Assembly: GCA_030770535.1 (NCBI GenBank)
Contig: JASVEC010000035.1
Coordinates: 1-64,000 of the forward strand
Source of the DNA: Batkoa obscura
Lineage: Eukaryota > Entomophthoromycota > Entomophthoromycetes > Entomophthorales > Batkoaceae
Length of the DNA stretch: 64,000 nucleotides
Reading direction: 5' to 3'
Shown here: positions 1 to 11,251 of the stretch, piece after piece
Layout of the letters: each line of letters starts with the position of its first letter
How positions within the stretch are numbered: the stretch's first letter is position 1
Notes under the pieces: model-generated
What the model was told of the DNA's origin: nothing
Databases searched by the model: none
Seen by the model: only the letters and a program-made list of their open reading frames with translations
Translations under genes and position numbers: made by a program

Positions 1-927
1 AACCCTAACCCTAACCCTAACCCTAACCCTACCCTAACCCTAACCCTAACCTAACCCTAACCTACCCTAACTAACCTACCCTAACCCTAACCCTAACCCT
101 AACCTACCCTAACCCTAACCCTAACCTAACCCTAACCCTAACCCTAACCCTAACCCTAACCCTAACCCTAACCCTAACCCTAACCCTAACCCTAACCCTA
201 CCTACCCTAACCCTAACCCTAACCCTAACCCTAACCCTAACCCTAACCCTAACCCTAACCCTAACCCTAACCCTAACCCTAACCCTAACCCTAACCCTAA
301 CCCTAACCCTAACCCTAACCCTAACCCTAACCCTAACCCTAACCCTAACCCTAACCCTAACCCTAACCCTAACCCTAACCCTAACCCTAACCCTAACCCT
401 AACCCTAACCCTAACCCTAACCCTAACCCTAACCCTAACCCTAACCCTAACCCTAACCCTAACCCTAACCCTAACCCTAACCCTAACCCTAACCCTAACC
501 CTAACCCTAACCCTAACCCTAACCCTAACCCTAACCCTAACCCTAACCCTAACCCTAACCCTAACCCTAACCCTAACCCTAACCCTAACCCTAACCCTAA
601 CCCTAACCCTAACCCTAACCCTAACCCTAACCCTAACCCTAACCCTAACCCTAACCCTAACCCTAACCCTAACCCTAACCCTAACCCTAACCCTAACCCT
701 AACCCTAACCCTAACCCTAACCCTAACCCTAACCCTAACCCTAACCCTAACCCTAACCCTAACCCTAACCCTAACCCTAACCCTAACCCTAACCCTAACC
801 CTAACCCTAACCCTAACCCTAACCCTAACCCTAACCCTAACCCTAACCCTAACCCTAACCCTAACCCTAACCCTAACCCTAACCCTAACCCTAACCCTAA
901 CCCTAACCCTAACCCTAACCCTAACCT
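1..927. repeat. telomere repeat tract (CCCTAA)n
   Basis: An almost uninterrupted array of CCCTAA (TTAGGG on the other strand), starting at base 1 and stopping abruptly where unique sequence begins. The C-rich strand reads 5'->3' inward, as expected at a left chromosome end. The outer ~210 bases hold several irregular units (CCTAA, CCCTACCCTAA), while the inner ~700 bases are near perfect. The long Arg-Val 'ORF' across it is a translation artefact. Confidence 0.98.
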
Positions 928-1434
928 TTGTGAAATATTGCTTTGTCAGTCCCATGGTTAATTATAACATAACAATCGCCTAAGCTGTTGTGTTCTCGAG
1001 CTCAGAGGAAATCAATCCCATGTTCTTATTTTGATTTGTTATGAGAATTTCTAGCTCCATCCAAAAGAATATTATCTTCTCATTTTGATATTTATACTTT
1101 CCAGAGTATAAAAGAGTTTACAGAGTATGGTAGTTCGAGGCTTTTTAACTGAATTATTCCCTGATATCTCGAACATTTAATAAAACCACTAAGTTTTCTT
1201 AATAGTGTTTTACATAGATTTTACATTAGTATTGTCTATTCTATTTGTCTTATATAGCTTGTAACCTATTACATACTATTCCTCATAATCCAAGTCTATC
1301 TTAGTCACATAAACTAAGACCTTTCGGCTTATAGTGTAGTCAATCCAGCAATAGCTGTTCTTGACTCCAAACACTGAGTACCAGATTTCACACTAGTAAA
1401 TTTAATTGTTTTATATAAACCTGATATGTAAGTA

Positions 1435-1537
1435 TATGGGAGTGTTTTTTTTAGTTTCATTATTTTTCCATTTTTTAAGCACTATTTGAGTGGAAAGATT
1501 GTAGTAGAATCATTAAACAAAAAAACACATTCCCATA
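1435..1537 (-). mobile_element. MITE copy 1
   Basis: About 104 bp, bounded by TATGGG and CCCATA and flanked by TA-rich DNA. It is in reverse orientation and sits head-to-head with copy 2 across a short TATA-type spacer. Its last ~55 bases are identical, inverted, to copy 2. Confidence 0.85.
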
Positions 1538-1543
1538 TATATA

Positions 1544-1647
1544 TATGGGGATGTATTTTTGTTTTTAAGAATTTCACTAACAAATTTTCCGCTCAAATAG
1601 TGCTTAAAAAATGGAAAAATAATGAAACTAAAAAAAACACTCCCATA
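1544..1647 (+). mobile_element. MITE copy 2
   Basis: Full-length copy running from TATGGGGATGT to ACACTCCCATA, the reference orientation used here. With copy 1 it makes a ~210-bp palindrome. Confidence 0.88.
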
Positions 1648-1967
1648 TATAAAGTTTTAGAGTAACTAACCTAACTGTTTTTAAAGGATTATTATAAAGT
1701 AAAAAAAATTGATTAAAAAAATTGAATATAAAACGTAAAATATAATATACAAAATGTATGGTATAAATTAATATTATGTTAGCTTTTTTTTGAAAAAATT
1801 TAATACTTTTATTTAGTTAAAATAAAACGCTTTTAATTAACTAAAACTTTAGCTTTTTAAATAAGTCATTAGTTTTTTATAATAAAAATAAACTAAAAAA
1901 CTAACTAAAGACAGCTTTAGCTTAATTTATTGAAAAAGCTTTTTTATGATAAATAATTCTAAAGTAA

Positions 1968-2066
1968 TAAAAGTGTTTTTTTTGGTTTTAACATTTCTTT
2001 TATCTTCCAAGTATTATTTGAGTAGAGAAATTGTTAGTAAAATTCTTAGACACAAATGTACATAAC
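1968..2066 (-). mobile_element. MITE copy 3 (degenerate)
   Basis: Recognisable by the AGTGTTTTTTTT start, the AAGTATTATTTGAG core and the TTGTTAGTAAAATTCTTA tail. Both terminal TATGGG/CCCATA ends are eroded. Confidence 0.6.
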
Positions 2067-2082
2067 ATTATATATAAAAATA

Positions 2083-2186
2083 TATGTGGATGTTTTTTTT
2101 AGTTTCATTACTTTTTCTATTTTTAAGTACTATTTGAACGGAAAAATTGTTAGTAAAATTCTTGAGCAAAAAAACACATCCTCATA
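2083..2186 (-). mobile_element. MITE copy 4
   Basis: Full-length reverse copy (TATGTGGATG to CCTCATA). It shares private variants with copy 6, such as the GCTCAAGAATTTTAC block, so the two are close relatives. Confidence 0.83.
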
Positions 2187-2196
2187 TATTTAAATA

Positions 2197-2302
2197 TTTG
2201 GGGATGTATTTTTGTGTTTAAGGATTTTACTAATAATTTTTCCACTTAAATAGCGCTTAAAAGATAGAAAAAGTGATGAAGCAAAAAAAAAACACCCCCA
2301 TT
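2197..2302 (+). mobile_element. MITE copy 5
   Basis: Forward copy about 10 bp from copy 4, giving another inverted pair. The outermost terminal bases are slightly eroded. Confidence 0.8.
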
Positions 2303-2480
2303 TAATAAAAAGTTTTAAGATTTTAATAAAAAAATTATTTTAAATTTTGTTAATTATATGACTTTTAGCTTTTTCCTATAATATTAGATAAACTTTAGAA
2401 CTTTTTTATATATTTATTAAATAACTTGGTATTTAAATATTTACAAATAAGGCTATTTGGGTTAATAAAGATAAAAAAGA

Positions 2481-2585
2481 TATGTGGATGTGTTTTTTTG
2501 CTCAAGAATTTTACTAACAATTTTTCCGTTCAAATAGCATTTAAAAATAGAAAAAGTGATGAAACTAAAAAAAGATCTCTATATA
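2481..2585 (+). mobile_element. MITE copy 6
   Basis: Forward copy starting TATGTGGATGTG. Its right end is diverged (GATCTCTATA instead of ACTCCCATA). Close relative of copy 4. Confidence 0.78.
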
Positions 2586-2796
2586 TAGGCCTTTTTAGAT
2601 AGGATAATAAAAAAAACGCCCGATATTATCACAAACACACCTATATAATATGCTACTATATATGGTATTCCAAAGCATCCTTCCACCACATTGGTATACT
2701 ATAAAACTTAAGATAGATCCTATACAGAAGAAAAGATATTATTATGTATATTTTATTTTTTTGTTTAGTTTGCAAATACCAATACAAAGTTAAAGA

Positions 2797-2896
2797 TATG
2801 GGAGTGTTTTTCTACTTCATCACTTTTTCCATCTTTTAAGCATTATTTGAGTGGGAAAACTGCTAATAAAATTTTAAACGCAAAAAAAATCCTCAT
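2797..2896 (-). mobile_element. MITE copy 7
   Basis: Reverse copy beginning TATGGGAGTG and ending near CCTCATG. It has the TTTTTCCATCTTTTAAGC core typical of the family. Confidence 0.78.
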
Positions 2897-3549
2897 GTTC
2901 TATCTACATGGAATAATTTGGACATTGCTCTCATATACTGGTTTCGACTCAAATAGTTTCCTGTAGCTGCTCATAAAATATGAGTGCTTTTTTATCAAAC
3001 TAGACATGAAGACACTTTTCGATATTATTGCATTACTAGCTGGTATATCATAGATAAGTAGCAAGACTTATGGAATCAACTTTATCATAACAGTAGCCAC
3101 ATATTCATAGCAATAAGCTATAATCGAGCCGTTCTTAAAATTTCTTTGATTTTGAGAACTATCATGGTTTTCTTACCTCACCAGAGAGCTTCTTTTCAAG
3201 ATAGATTCGATAATGTAGATTACATTGGTTTCAAATTTAAGAGTTGAACGAAATTTCTATTTTTAAAACTGAGAACATTGAAAGAAAAAATTTATTAGGC
3301 TAATTTCATACAGTATTGTTTAAAAAAGAATTATTTGATATAATACTTCCTTTATTTGTATTATACAAACAACAATAGATTTTTTTAATTATCAAAAACG
3401 AAAACCAGTTTGCGTAAACTAAGGTCCTTTGAAGGTGTTGAATCAAAAGTTAGTAAAGGTAGATAAATAGTCGTTTCTAGTCTATAAAAATGTCAAACTT
3501 GTGAATTAAAGTATTTACGTTGCTTTGGTTGTTAACTATATTTTTGTAC

Positions 3550-4080
3550 ATCTCATTTTATCTGAGTTAGAAGATGGATTTGATGAGTTTATTCTCAGGT
3601 TTGTTGCTATTGATTTTAAAAGTAGTTTTGGAAATTTTTCTTTTACTAGCTATTAGAATCGGTAAATTTTAATAAATGATGAAAAGAGTTTTTAAAAAGC
3701 TCTTGGTCTGCCAAAATTACTTATATCTGCTAGAATAAAAGATTTAATGAACAGTGTAACTCATCTTAGTATTACGGCTGCCCAAAAAATTGGTATTTTA
3801 GGAGACCTTATAGGATAAAACTTATAATTAGGGGATATGTTTGCTGTGGTTAAAGAGAGTGGAAACTCGCTTTAAGTGTTTAGACAACTTGGCCCGGGTA
3901 TATGTACTTCATTAAAAGATTACATGTAACTTGTAGTGATGACCCTGATGATATTGAAGAGAAAGCGTTCGGAAAATGTATTGTATATCTAAAAAGTTGT
4001 ACTTGAAAAAACTCACTTGTTTTGAATTTGATTTTGCTACATTTCAAATCTTCAGAAAAATAAGATTCTGTTTGAATTAA
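3550..4080 (+). pseudogene. possible decayed coding sequence, family unknown
   Basis: Short stretches of coding-like translation can be read in this segment, but they lie in interrupted frames, and no domain or family could be recognised. Codon use looks more protein-like than in the surrounding DNA. It may be a subtelomeric gene remnant or transposon debris. A chance AT-rich pattern is also possible, so confidence is low. Confidence 0.25.
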
Positions 4081-4368
4081 ACTTAGTATTGGTAAAGGTC
4101 AGGAACCCCCCCCCCAATTATGGGCTGAACATATGCCTCTAGTCGATTCCTTTTTTGTCAATAAAACGCTTTAGAACTTACCCTTTCATGAGTATAAAAA
4201 AGTGTTAATAAAGATACTATGTGCTAAACTGTAAAAAAAGCAAACTTGGTTGCTGTTCATTATCAATACTGACAACTGTTATCAATATTATCAATTATTA
4301 TTACCAGTAAGTAGAATATTATTAATCCATGACTACAATTATAAAGCTTAAAATGTTTCAAAATTTAA

Positions 4369-4409
4369 ATCAAATTAAATTAAATCAAATTAAATTAAAT
4401 TAAATTTAT
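4369..4409. repeat. AAATT-type short tandem repeat
   Basis: About 40 bases of alternating AAATT/AAATC pentamers. Simple microsatellite with no further feature. Confidence 0.8.
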
Positions 4410-4569
4410 TAACAAGTTCCTTTCTCTTGGATTAAGTTTGGACTAATATTAGATTAATTGATTAGTTAGTAAAAGAAGGTGGATGGTACAATAATTAGAT
4501 CCAAAGTATTTAAATTATATAATCGTTGTATAGCCATTAAAGCAATCCTCCCAAAAGAAGATATCGTTT

Positions 4570-6746
4570 TCATTCGTTAATACTTAACTTCAATCTTTTT
4601 AAGTACTTTGCCAACATGACACTCATATCTCTAAGCACAAATGAGCATATAATGTTAGATAAAAACCCATTAACTCGATTTAACCGCGCTACAATTTGTA
4701 TATTTGAACTCTGAATAGGCGGGAGTGCCACAAAATGTTGATACCACTTTTCTATTGAAATTTAGTTATAAATGAAAGTTAAATGAATATTAATTACCTA
4801 AGAATTGGGATGCTTTAAAAAGTTTAACTAAAGACTCTATGTAAAGTGAGGAGGAATCGGTTTTAATTTTGAGATATGACATTTGTATTTTTTCTACCGA
4901 TTTTGTAATTTTATTTCCTAAAGAGGCAAAAGCATTGCTTTGAATTCGTTTCAATGGCTCGATAAAAGTTAGTTTTTTAGCTAAGTTATTTTGGACAGTG
5001 TTTAAAATAGAATCAAGTCCTTCAAGCTCCTATAAATTAAAAATTAAAAATAAAATTTTATAAGTAATAAATATATTACCTTGAGAATTTGATTTGTATC
5101 CTTTATATCTATCCCTTTGAAGCGTGCTAAATATTCTGATATTACTTCACATGAATGAATCTTAACCTCTAAAGATTGTAAACGAACCCCATTTTGATGC
5201 CTAAACAATGATTAGGTTTTATAGTAATTTAAGCATTTATAAATTACCAGACGCTTCTTGGAATAAATAACTTTTTTGATAGATAACCACCTACTGTCAT
5301 TGAACGCTCTAAAGATCGCATTAACCAAAAAACTCGAAATTCATTAGAAATAGGTGGGGTTTCAAAAACACAATTCTATAAAACAATTAATATACAAAAA
5401 TAAGAAAGTAAAATGATTATTACTTCTGAAGGTTCTTCGCGAAACACTCTTTGAATTGTAATGAGGTTATACTGGCGTGATTTATGAGAAGATAAGGCCT
5501 GTGAACTTACTGCCATATCAACTACCTTAGAAGAAGCCAAAAGGAACGAACTTGGCCTAGTGTTAATATTGAGATTTATAGCTTTAGAGCTAAAAGAAGC
5601 TATGGAGCCGCCATCATGTCTTTTCAAAACAGAACTAGATGATATACTGTTAGAATCACTTAGCGAATTTTGAGGAAAAACATTTTGATTGAAATCATCA
5701 TGATGGATTGTTCCATTTAAGCTGAGATCCCAAGAGCGATGAGCAGGGTTATAATTCAACCCTTTCTCATAAATAACACTTAGACTATGTCTGGATGATT
5801 GCGTATCTGGAGAACTATAACTAACACTACCACTATGACTATGATTGGTGCTTGAAATAGGAGTATTGGTTGAAGTTGGAGGCATTGACCTACGTCTATC
5901 AGCTTTTAAATGCTTTTCACTTCTATTTAAATCGGATTCAGGAGAAAGGGGTGAAAAATATTTATAACCGCTAAAAACAGGCATCGAAAATCGTGAATTT
6001 TGTAAGGGTATAACTGGGTAATTAAAATTGACTTTTTTGGGTGGTATCATATTTTCCGGAGTAGTATCTACATGGGTATCGTCTGAGAATGAATTATTAT
6101 TTATATCGACATTAGAAGATAAAGTATTTGTTGGGTATTTGTTTAATTCGCATGGCTGATTGCTATTATTGCTTTCAGTTTCTTTAATTTTAGTTCCTAA
6201 ATTTTCAGGTGAGTTTGGAAAGCTATTATTTGATATTGGATCCTCATAGACTGGGTTACTTTTCATTAAAGAAATTTCTTGAGGACAATCATTTGAAAGC
6301 ATCAGCGGATCATCTTTTGGACTTACAAGGTTTGAAAGTAGGGCTACCCTTTCAACATATGAAGTTTGCTATATAAAAAGGATTAAATTAAATAGTTTAA
6401 ACATCATAATACTTACAATATTAATAAGCCTTGAGTTCGATCGGAATGTTGGAGATGAGTCTAGTACATTAGTAATTAAATTTAAAGCCTCTTGATAACA
6501 GTTTAAAGCTTTTGAAAAGTCATTTACATGATCAAATTCAACAGCATGCTGCGCTTTTTTTAAAGCTGTTTGTAGCATGACTTTACAAGAAGGGGCATTG
6601 TTAGATCCTGTTGAGCTTAATTCTGAGTTTAAACTACTGTTATGGGTATGGCCACGATTCGAAATTTTGTCAGAAGGATTATTTTTTCCTCTTTCGTTTG
6701 ATAATCCTGACGGAGCAGGGGAAGGTAAAATTGCCATGCTCACCAT
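4570..6746 (-). CDS. MIT-domain protein, six exons, 645 aa
   Basis: Predicted exons, in transcript order: 6746-6417, 6368-5424, 5375-5248, 5200-5080, 5029-4798, 4751-4570; frame is kept throughout. Residues ~50-125 form an alpha-helical MIT (microtubule interacting and transport) repeat: LQTALKKAQHAVEFD, then SKALNCYQEALNLI, then SYVERVALL across the first intron. MIT domains usually bind ESCRT-III tails, so a role in endosomal sorting or membrane remodelling is likely. A long Ser/Asn-rich, presumably disordered middle follows. The C-terminal ~220 residues are helical and look conserved (FRVFWLMRSLERSMTVGGYL, then a coiled region), resembling a fungal MIT-protein C-terminal module. There is no AAA ATPase domain, so this is not Vps4. 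The start is the first ATG; a second in-frame ATG lies three codons on. Confidence 0.78.
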
Positions 6747-8580
6747 GGAATGAGATTTAAAAGGATAAGTTTTTGTAAAAGATAGCTTTTACAAAAGAAA
6801 GTAATATAGTTATTGAATAAAAGGAGTTAGGGAAGAGGATTAATTTAAGGAGATTGAAAAAATCTTGATTTGTAGAACAGTCACCAGCCCAAAATTAGTT
6901 GCAAATTTAAATTTAAAACCAGTTTAAAATTGGAGAAAATTACTAGAAAATAGGAATTTGGAGAAAATAAAGTTTATAAGCCAAAGTTGATAAAAAAAAA
7001 ACAACAAGTAAACTTCAATTATAATCTATTTAATTAGTAAAATATAGTTAAACTAAAGTTAATAACTAGATTATATGAGTTGTTTTAACTGAAAGATATT
7101 GATCTTAATAACAAGATTATCCAAATAAGGTGTTTACAGAATGATTATTTAGCGGTTATAATTTATTACTTTTACCTTAAAATAGAGTCAAATTTTAAAA
7201 AATAGTTGACATAAATAAATTAAAAGGGATAACTATGTTTATTTAAAGCTATGTACTTAACTATACACTCTAAATTGACTTCTAAAGGTAAGCTAATAAT
7301 AATCGTGCATTATTAAACTATTGTACTTTGCCTATTAATTAACTATAAACTATAAACTATAACACATAAAGCTCAATGAGAAGAACAATTTATGAATATT
7401 ATTGGATAATTTGAATGTTGTTGCTATTTCAAAGTTTTAAGCCATCCGTTTAAGCTATTTATGTGCCCCTTAACCCCACCTTGACAAATGCTTTAATTAA
7501 TTGTATACTTTTAATTTGTTTATATTGGCCGAAACTTTAAGTGTCATAAAATATCATAACTCATTGGCTAAAAACATTAAGCTTCACAGCTGAAAGATTT
7601 GAATTAGTAAAATAAAAACCTTAAATTTTAGTAATTATCATTTTTGCACATAGTAAGAGACATTCTATGTTCTGTTATTTTATTATAAAGATAATTTCAA
7701 TCCTTAATTACATTAGAAGTTCATGAGTAATAAATAAATTTTAAAACTTATCAAAAAAGAGGCTGTTATGATTAATCCATTGGATCACATGAAAAGTTAA
7801 CTACTTAAATATACTTTATTAATTGCACATATTAATTATTTTCCACCTTAAATTTACATTTTGAGAAACTATGGCCTAGAATATTTAAAGATTGTAGCTT
7901 AAATTAAAAATTTTTTTAGAAAAATTGTTTATAAAATACTTAAAGTATTTTAATACTATACTATTATGTAAAGTTACTTTTAAAACAATATCTTATCACA
8001 ATGATTATTTATAAAATAATTAAAGTACATTAGAAGATAAGGTCGAGCTCAATTAGTTTAAAATTAAGAGAGTTTTAAAACATTTGAGTAAATGTGATCT
8101 CAAAACTCCAAATTAGATTTAATTTTACAAAATTTTAAAATCACTTATTAAAAATTAATAAAAAACAAGTAAAAATGTAGTAAAAATATAAGCTTATTAT
8201 AAATTGAGACTTACTTATCTATAATCGGGGCAGAGTAATATGATCTCAATTAAACTTTTGCTTAGCTATGTTTACCAGTTATAAGTGATCTATAATGCTA
8301 AGGAATTTAATTTAGATTGTTAGTCAAAAAAAGCTTTATAGTCTTTAAATATTTAAATATTTTTAAATTTTACCTTAAAAGTACACTGATGGTTACCTTA
8401 ATAACATAGCTTCAAACTAACCTTTAGAATTTGCATATTTAAAAATTAAGGTACTTTTTTGCTTTTTAAATTTAGCCTAAGGTAAAGCTAACTTCAAAAT
8501 CAAACATTATTTATTCTTCGAGTAATTATTAATAAACTTTGATAAAAAGCTTAAGGTTTGATTTTACAATTAACAACAAG
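6747..8580. other. intergenic, divergent MIT gene / PLK4
   Basis: About 1.8 kb of very AT-rich DNA between two divergently transcribed genes. No ORF of note, no MITE copy and no RNA gene was seen. Confidence 0.6.
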
Positions 8581-10917
8581 ATGGCCACATTAAACGGGAA
8601 AGGATATAGTAACTTACTTGATAGTCTAATGATAGAAAAAAGGAACAATAACAACAAAAAGACTGACATGTGGTGTGATATAAAGAATAATAGAATGCTT
8701 CTTCCAGTTAAAGAGCGTCAACCAGCTATTGGATTAATAAACAGAGAGATAAATGTCGAAAAGTCAAGCTTAAGCCCTAGTCTAAGTTCACATGTTCCTG
8801 AACAAATAAACCTGGACGTGTTAAAGAAAGAGCTAAATGAATGGAACTTATTACCCTTAAAAAAGGAAAAAGAACAAAAGGAGCAAATCAGTGACTACAA
8901 AGTCTATAAATTATTAGGTAAAGGTGGTTTCGCAAAGGTATATTATGGAATAAATAGAAAAGAGGGCAAAAAATTGGCGATAAAAGTATTGAAGAAAAAG
9001 GAAGTAAATAAAAACGATAGTGCTAAATTGAGAGTCAAAAAAGAGATTAAAATTCAAAATTTTCTAAAACATAAGAATATTTTAAAGATATTCACTTTTT
9101 TTGAAGATAAACAAAATATATATTTGACTTTAGAGCTATGCCCTTATGGAGATATGCTTCAATATTTGAAAAGCAAAAGACCAAATTTAATATTAGAAGA
9201 AGAAGTGCGAATGATATTGGATCAAGTGGTAGATGCTTTAATTTATTTGCATTCTTTTAATATTTTACACCGAGACTTGAAACTATCTAATTTGTTAATT
9301 TATGATCAAAGTAAAAAATAAGTATAAGCATTTTAAAAAGCATTAAACATTATTTTAGGCACTATTAAACTAAGTGATTTCGGTTTGGCTACTCAAATCC
9401 AAGAAGATATTGGAGAGCAGAAGACTTTATGTGGAACTCTAAATTATATATCTCCAGAAATTATCCACCGTAAGCCTTACAATTTGCAATCTGATCTATG
9501 GTCACTTGGATGTTTGACCTATACTTTATTAACCGGAAAAGCACCATTTGAGGGTACCAATATCAAAGAAACTATCAAGAAAGTAAGTAATGTAGAGTAC
9601 AATTTACCAGAGGGGATATCATTAGAAGCTGTTCAATTAATCCAATCTTTGTTAAGATTTGAGCCTAGAAAACGAATTCAATTGAAAGATTTATTGATGT
9701 TACCCTTTTTCCATAAAAATAGATTAAGATTAAACCTAGATTTATTATACTTGAAAGATAATACTAAAGAAGAAAAGCAATCCAACTCGATAACTGATAT
9801 AGAACTAAATAACCATATTTACAATAAAGATATCAATATCAATATCAATAATAATAATAATAATAATATCATTAGCATTGACAACCAAAATCAAAAAAAC
9901 TACTTTACCGTTAATAATACAAATAATGGTAAAATAATAATAATATTATAAAGTATAATTTTAATTTTAAGTTTAGATTTTTCAAATGAACTTATTGGAT
10001 ATAAGTTTAATACACTATATTTACCTTCAAATGAAAAAAGGATGGATGGTTTTGTAATTGAATTACAAGAAGATGGGATACTAAAATTAACAAATACTTT
10101 CGAAGAATATTTTATAACAATATCATCATCTGGAGAGGTTATTAAAATAATGAATCAGCAATTCCATCAAAGTAAAGCTTATTCTTTGAAAGATTTGCCC
10201 AAAAAATATCACAACTATTACAAATATGCAAGTAAATGGATAAATTTATTAAAAAGTAAAACGGTAAAATTTAGTTATAAAGAGGAAGAAAACATATTTC
10301 AATGGATGTTAAGTGATATGGATTTTGAATTTGAATATTCACGCTCTATAAAGTTGAATTTAAATCAAAGGAAACAGTTGGTTACTATTACTTCAATTCA
10401 AAAGCATAATTGCTTTGAAAAGTTAGAATTGAATCTAAACCATGATATGTTGGATTTACCTAAGGAATTTCATGCTTGTTATAAACTGTTTATAGACTTT
10501 AATAAGAAAGCCAAGCTTTTAAATGAATACATCACTTCCCATATGGAACATTACAAATACTCATTACCTTATAAATTTAACTCACACCATTTATCAAAGT
10601 TGAATAAAAACAATGCAAGCAAAGATTCAGAAACAATAAACAATAAAACCGATACACAAATAAAGTCTTCTATTAGCCATGAAGGATCAAATGCTAAAGT
10701 TAAGTATTTAAAGAATGTTGGATGGTATATACAATTAGACCAATTTCATCAAAGGTTACTGTTTATGGATGGAGTTCAAATCTTGTTATCTGATTCTGGT
10801 ATTCAATATTTTAAAGAAGACAAACTAATTAAAAAGTTTGACAAAAAAGAATTTTTAGATAGCGAAATTCATTATCGTTTGAAATTGTTTACTGCTTTTA
10901 TAAAAGATTTTTCTTAA
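8581..10917 (+). CDS. PLK4: Polo-like kinase 4 (PLK4/SAK), 746 aa
   Basis: Ser/Thr kinase that in other eukaryotes triggers centriole duplication. Predicted exons: 8581-9310, 9359-9928, 9977-10917. The kinase domain covers ~105-363: glycine loop LGKGGFAKV (112-120), Lys135, HRD (230-232), DFG (250-252, reached only after splicing), and activation segment TLCGTLNYISPE. The ILHRDLKLSNLL and FGLATQ blocks match PLK4 better than PLK1. Downstream, residues ~434-600 resemble the cryptic polo box (ISSSGEVIKIMN, then LPKKYHNYYKYASKW and LLKSKT). The last ~72 residues (LKNVGWYIQLD onwards) resemble PLK4 polo box 3. The ~105-residue N-terminal extension and the Asn-rich linker (about 390-430) are unusual. 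The upstream in-frame TTG at 8539 is not used as start; ATG 8581 is. Intact as read. Function in centrioles is inferred from the family. Confidence 0.9.
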
Positions 10918-11251
10918 CAAATCTACTTTCATTTCTATTTTTATCAACTTATCGTGGCAATTGTTCTTCCTTTAAGCTTACCTTTGAGTAAGAAGTGTAT
11001 TATATTTAATAATAAAGTATATAATGTTTTCCAAAAAACGTAGTTCATAATATTGATAGATTATAAAAAATTATACTAGTATTTTTGTTGACTATCTAAA
11101 TATTTATTAGTTCTGCTTTAAATTCATCAACTAATGATAACAACACTAAATATTAAGTGGAAATTAAACTATTTTATTAGCAAAATAAAAGACAACCCTT
11201 TTCAATAGTTAATAAAAGCTTAAGCTACTCAGATTAACTTTAATACAATAT
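10918..11251. other. convergent intergenic spacer PLK4 / RecQ
   Basis: About 330 bp of AT-rich 3' flanking DNA between two convergent genes. Nothing else recognised. Confidence 0.6.

Larger units (their letters stand above)
928..4569. other. gene-poor subtelomeric region
   Basis: About 3.6 kb between the telomere and the first gene. It carries seven MITE copies between 1.4 and 2.9 kb (listed separately), a run of ten C at 4106-4115 that stands out in this AT-rich DNA, a short AAATT-type tandem repeat and one decayed coding-like stretch. I see no intact gene, tRNA or rRNA here. Confidence 0.75.

Noticed and set aside
104-955. 283-codon Arg-Val ORF across the telomere
   Set aside because: Pure translation of the TTAGGG array; no gene.
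8539-8580. Upstream start for PLK4
   Set aside because: The frame opens with TTG; the first ATG is at 8581.
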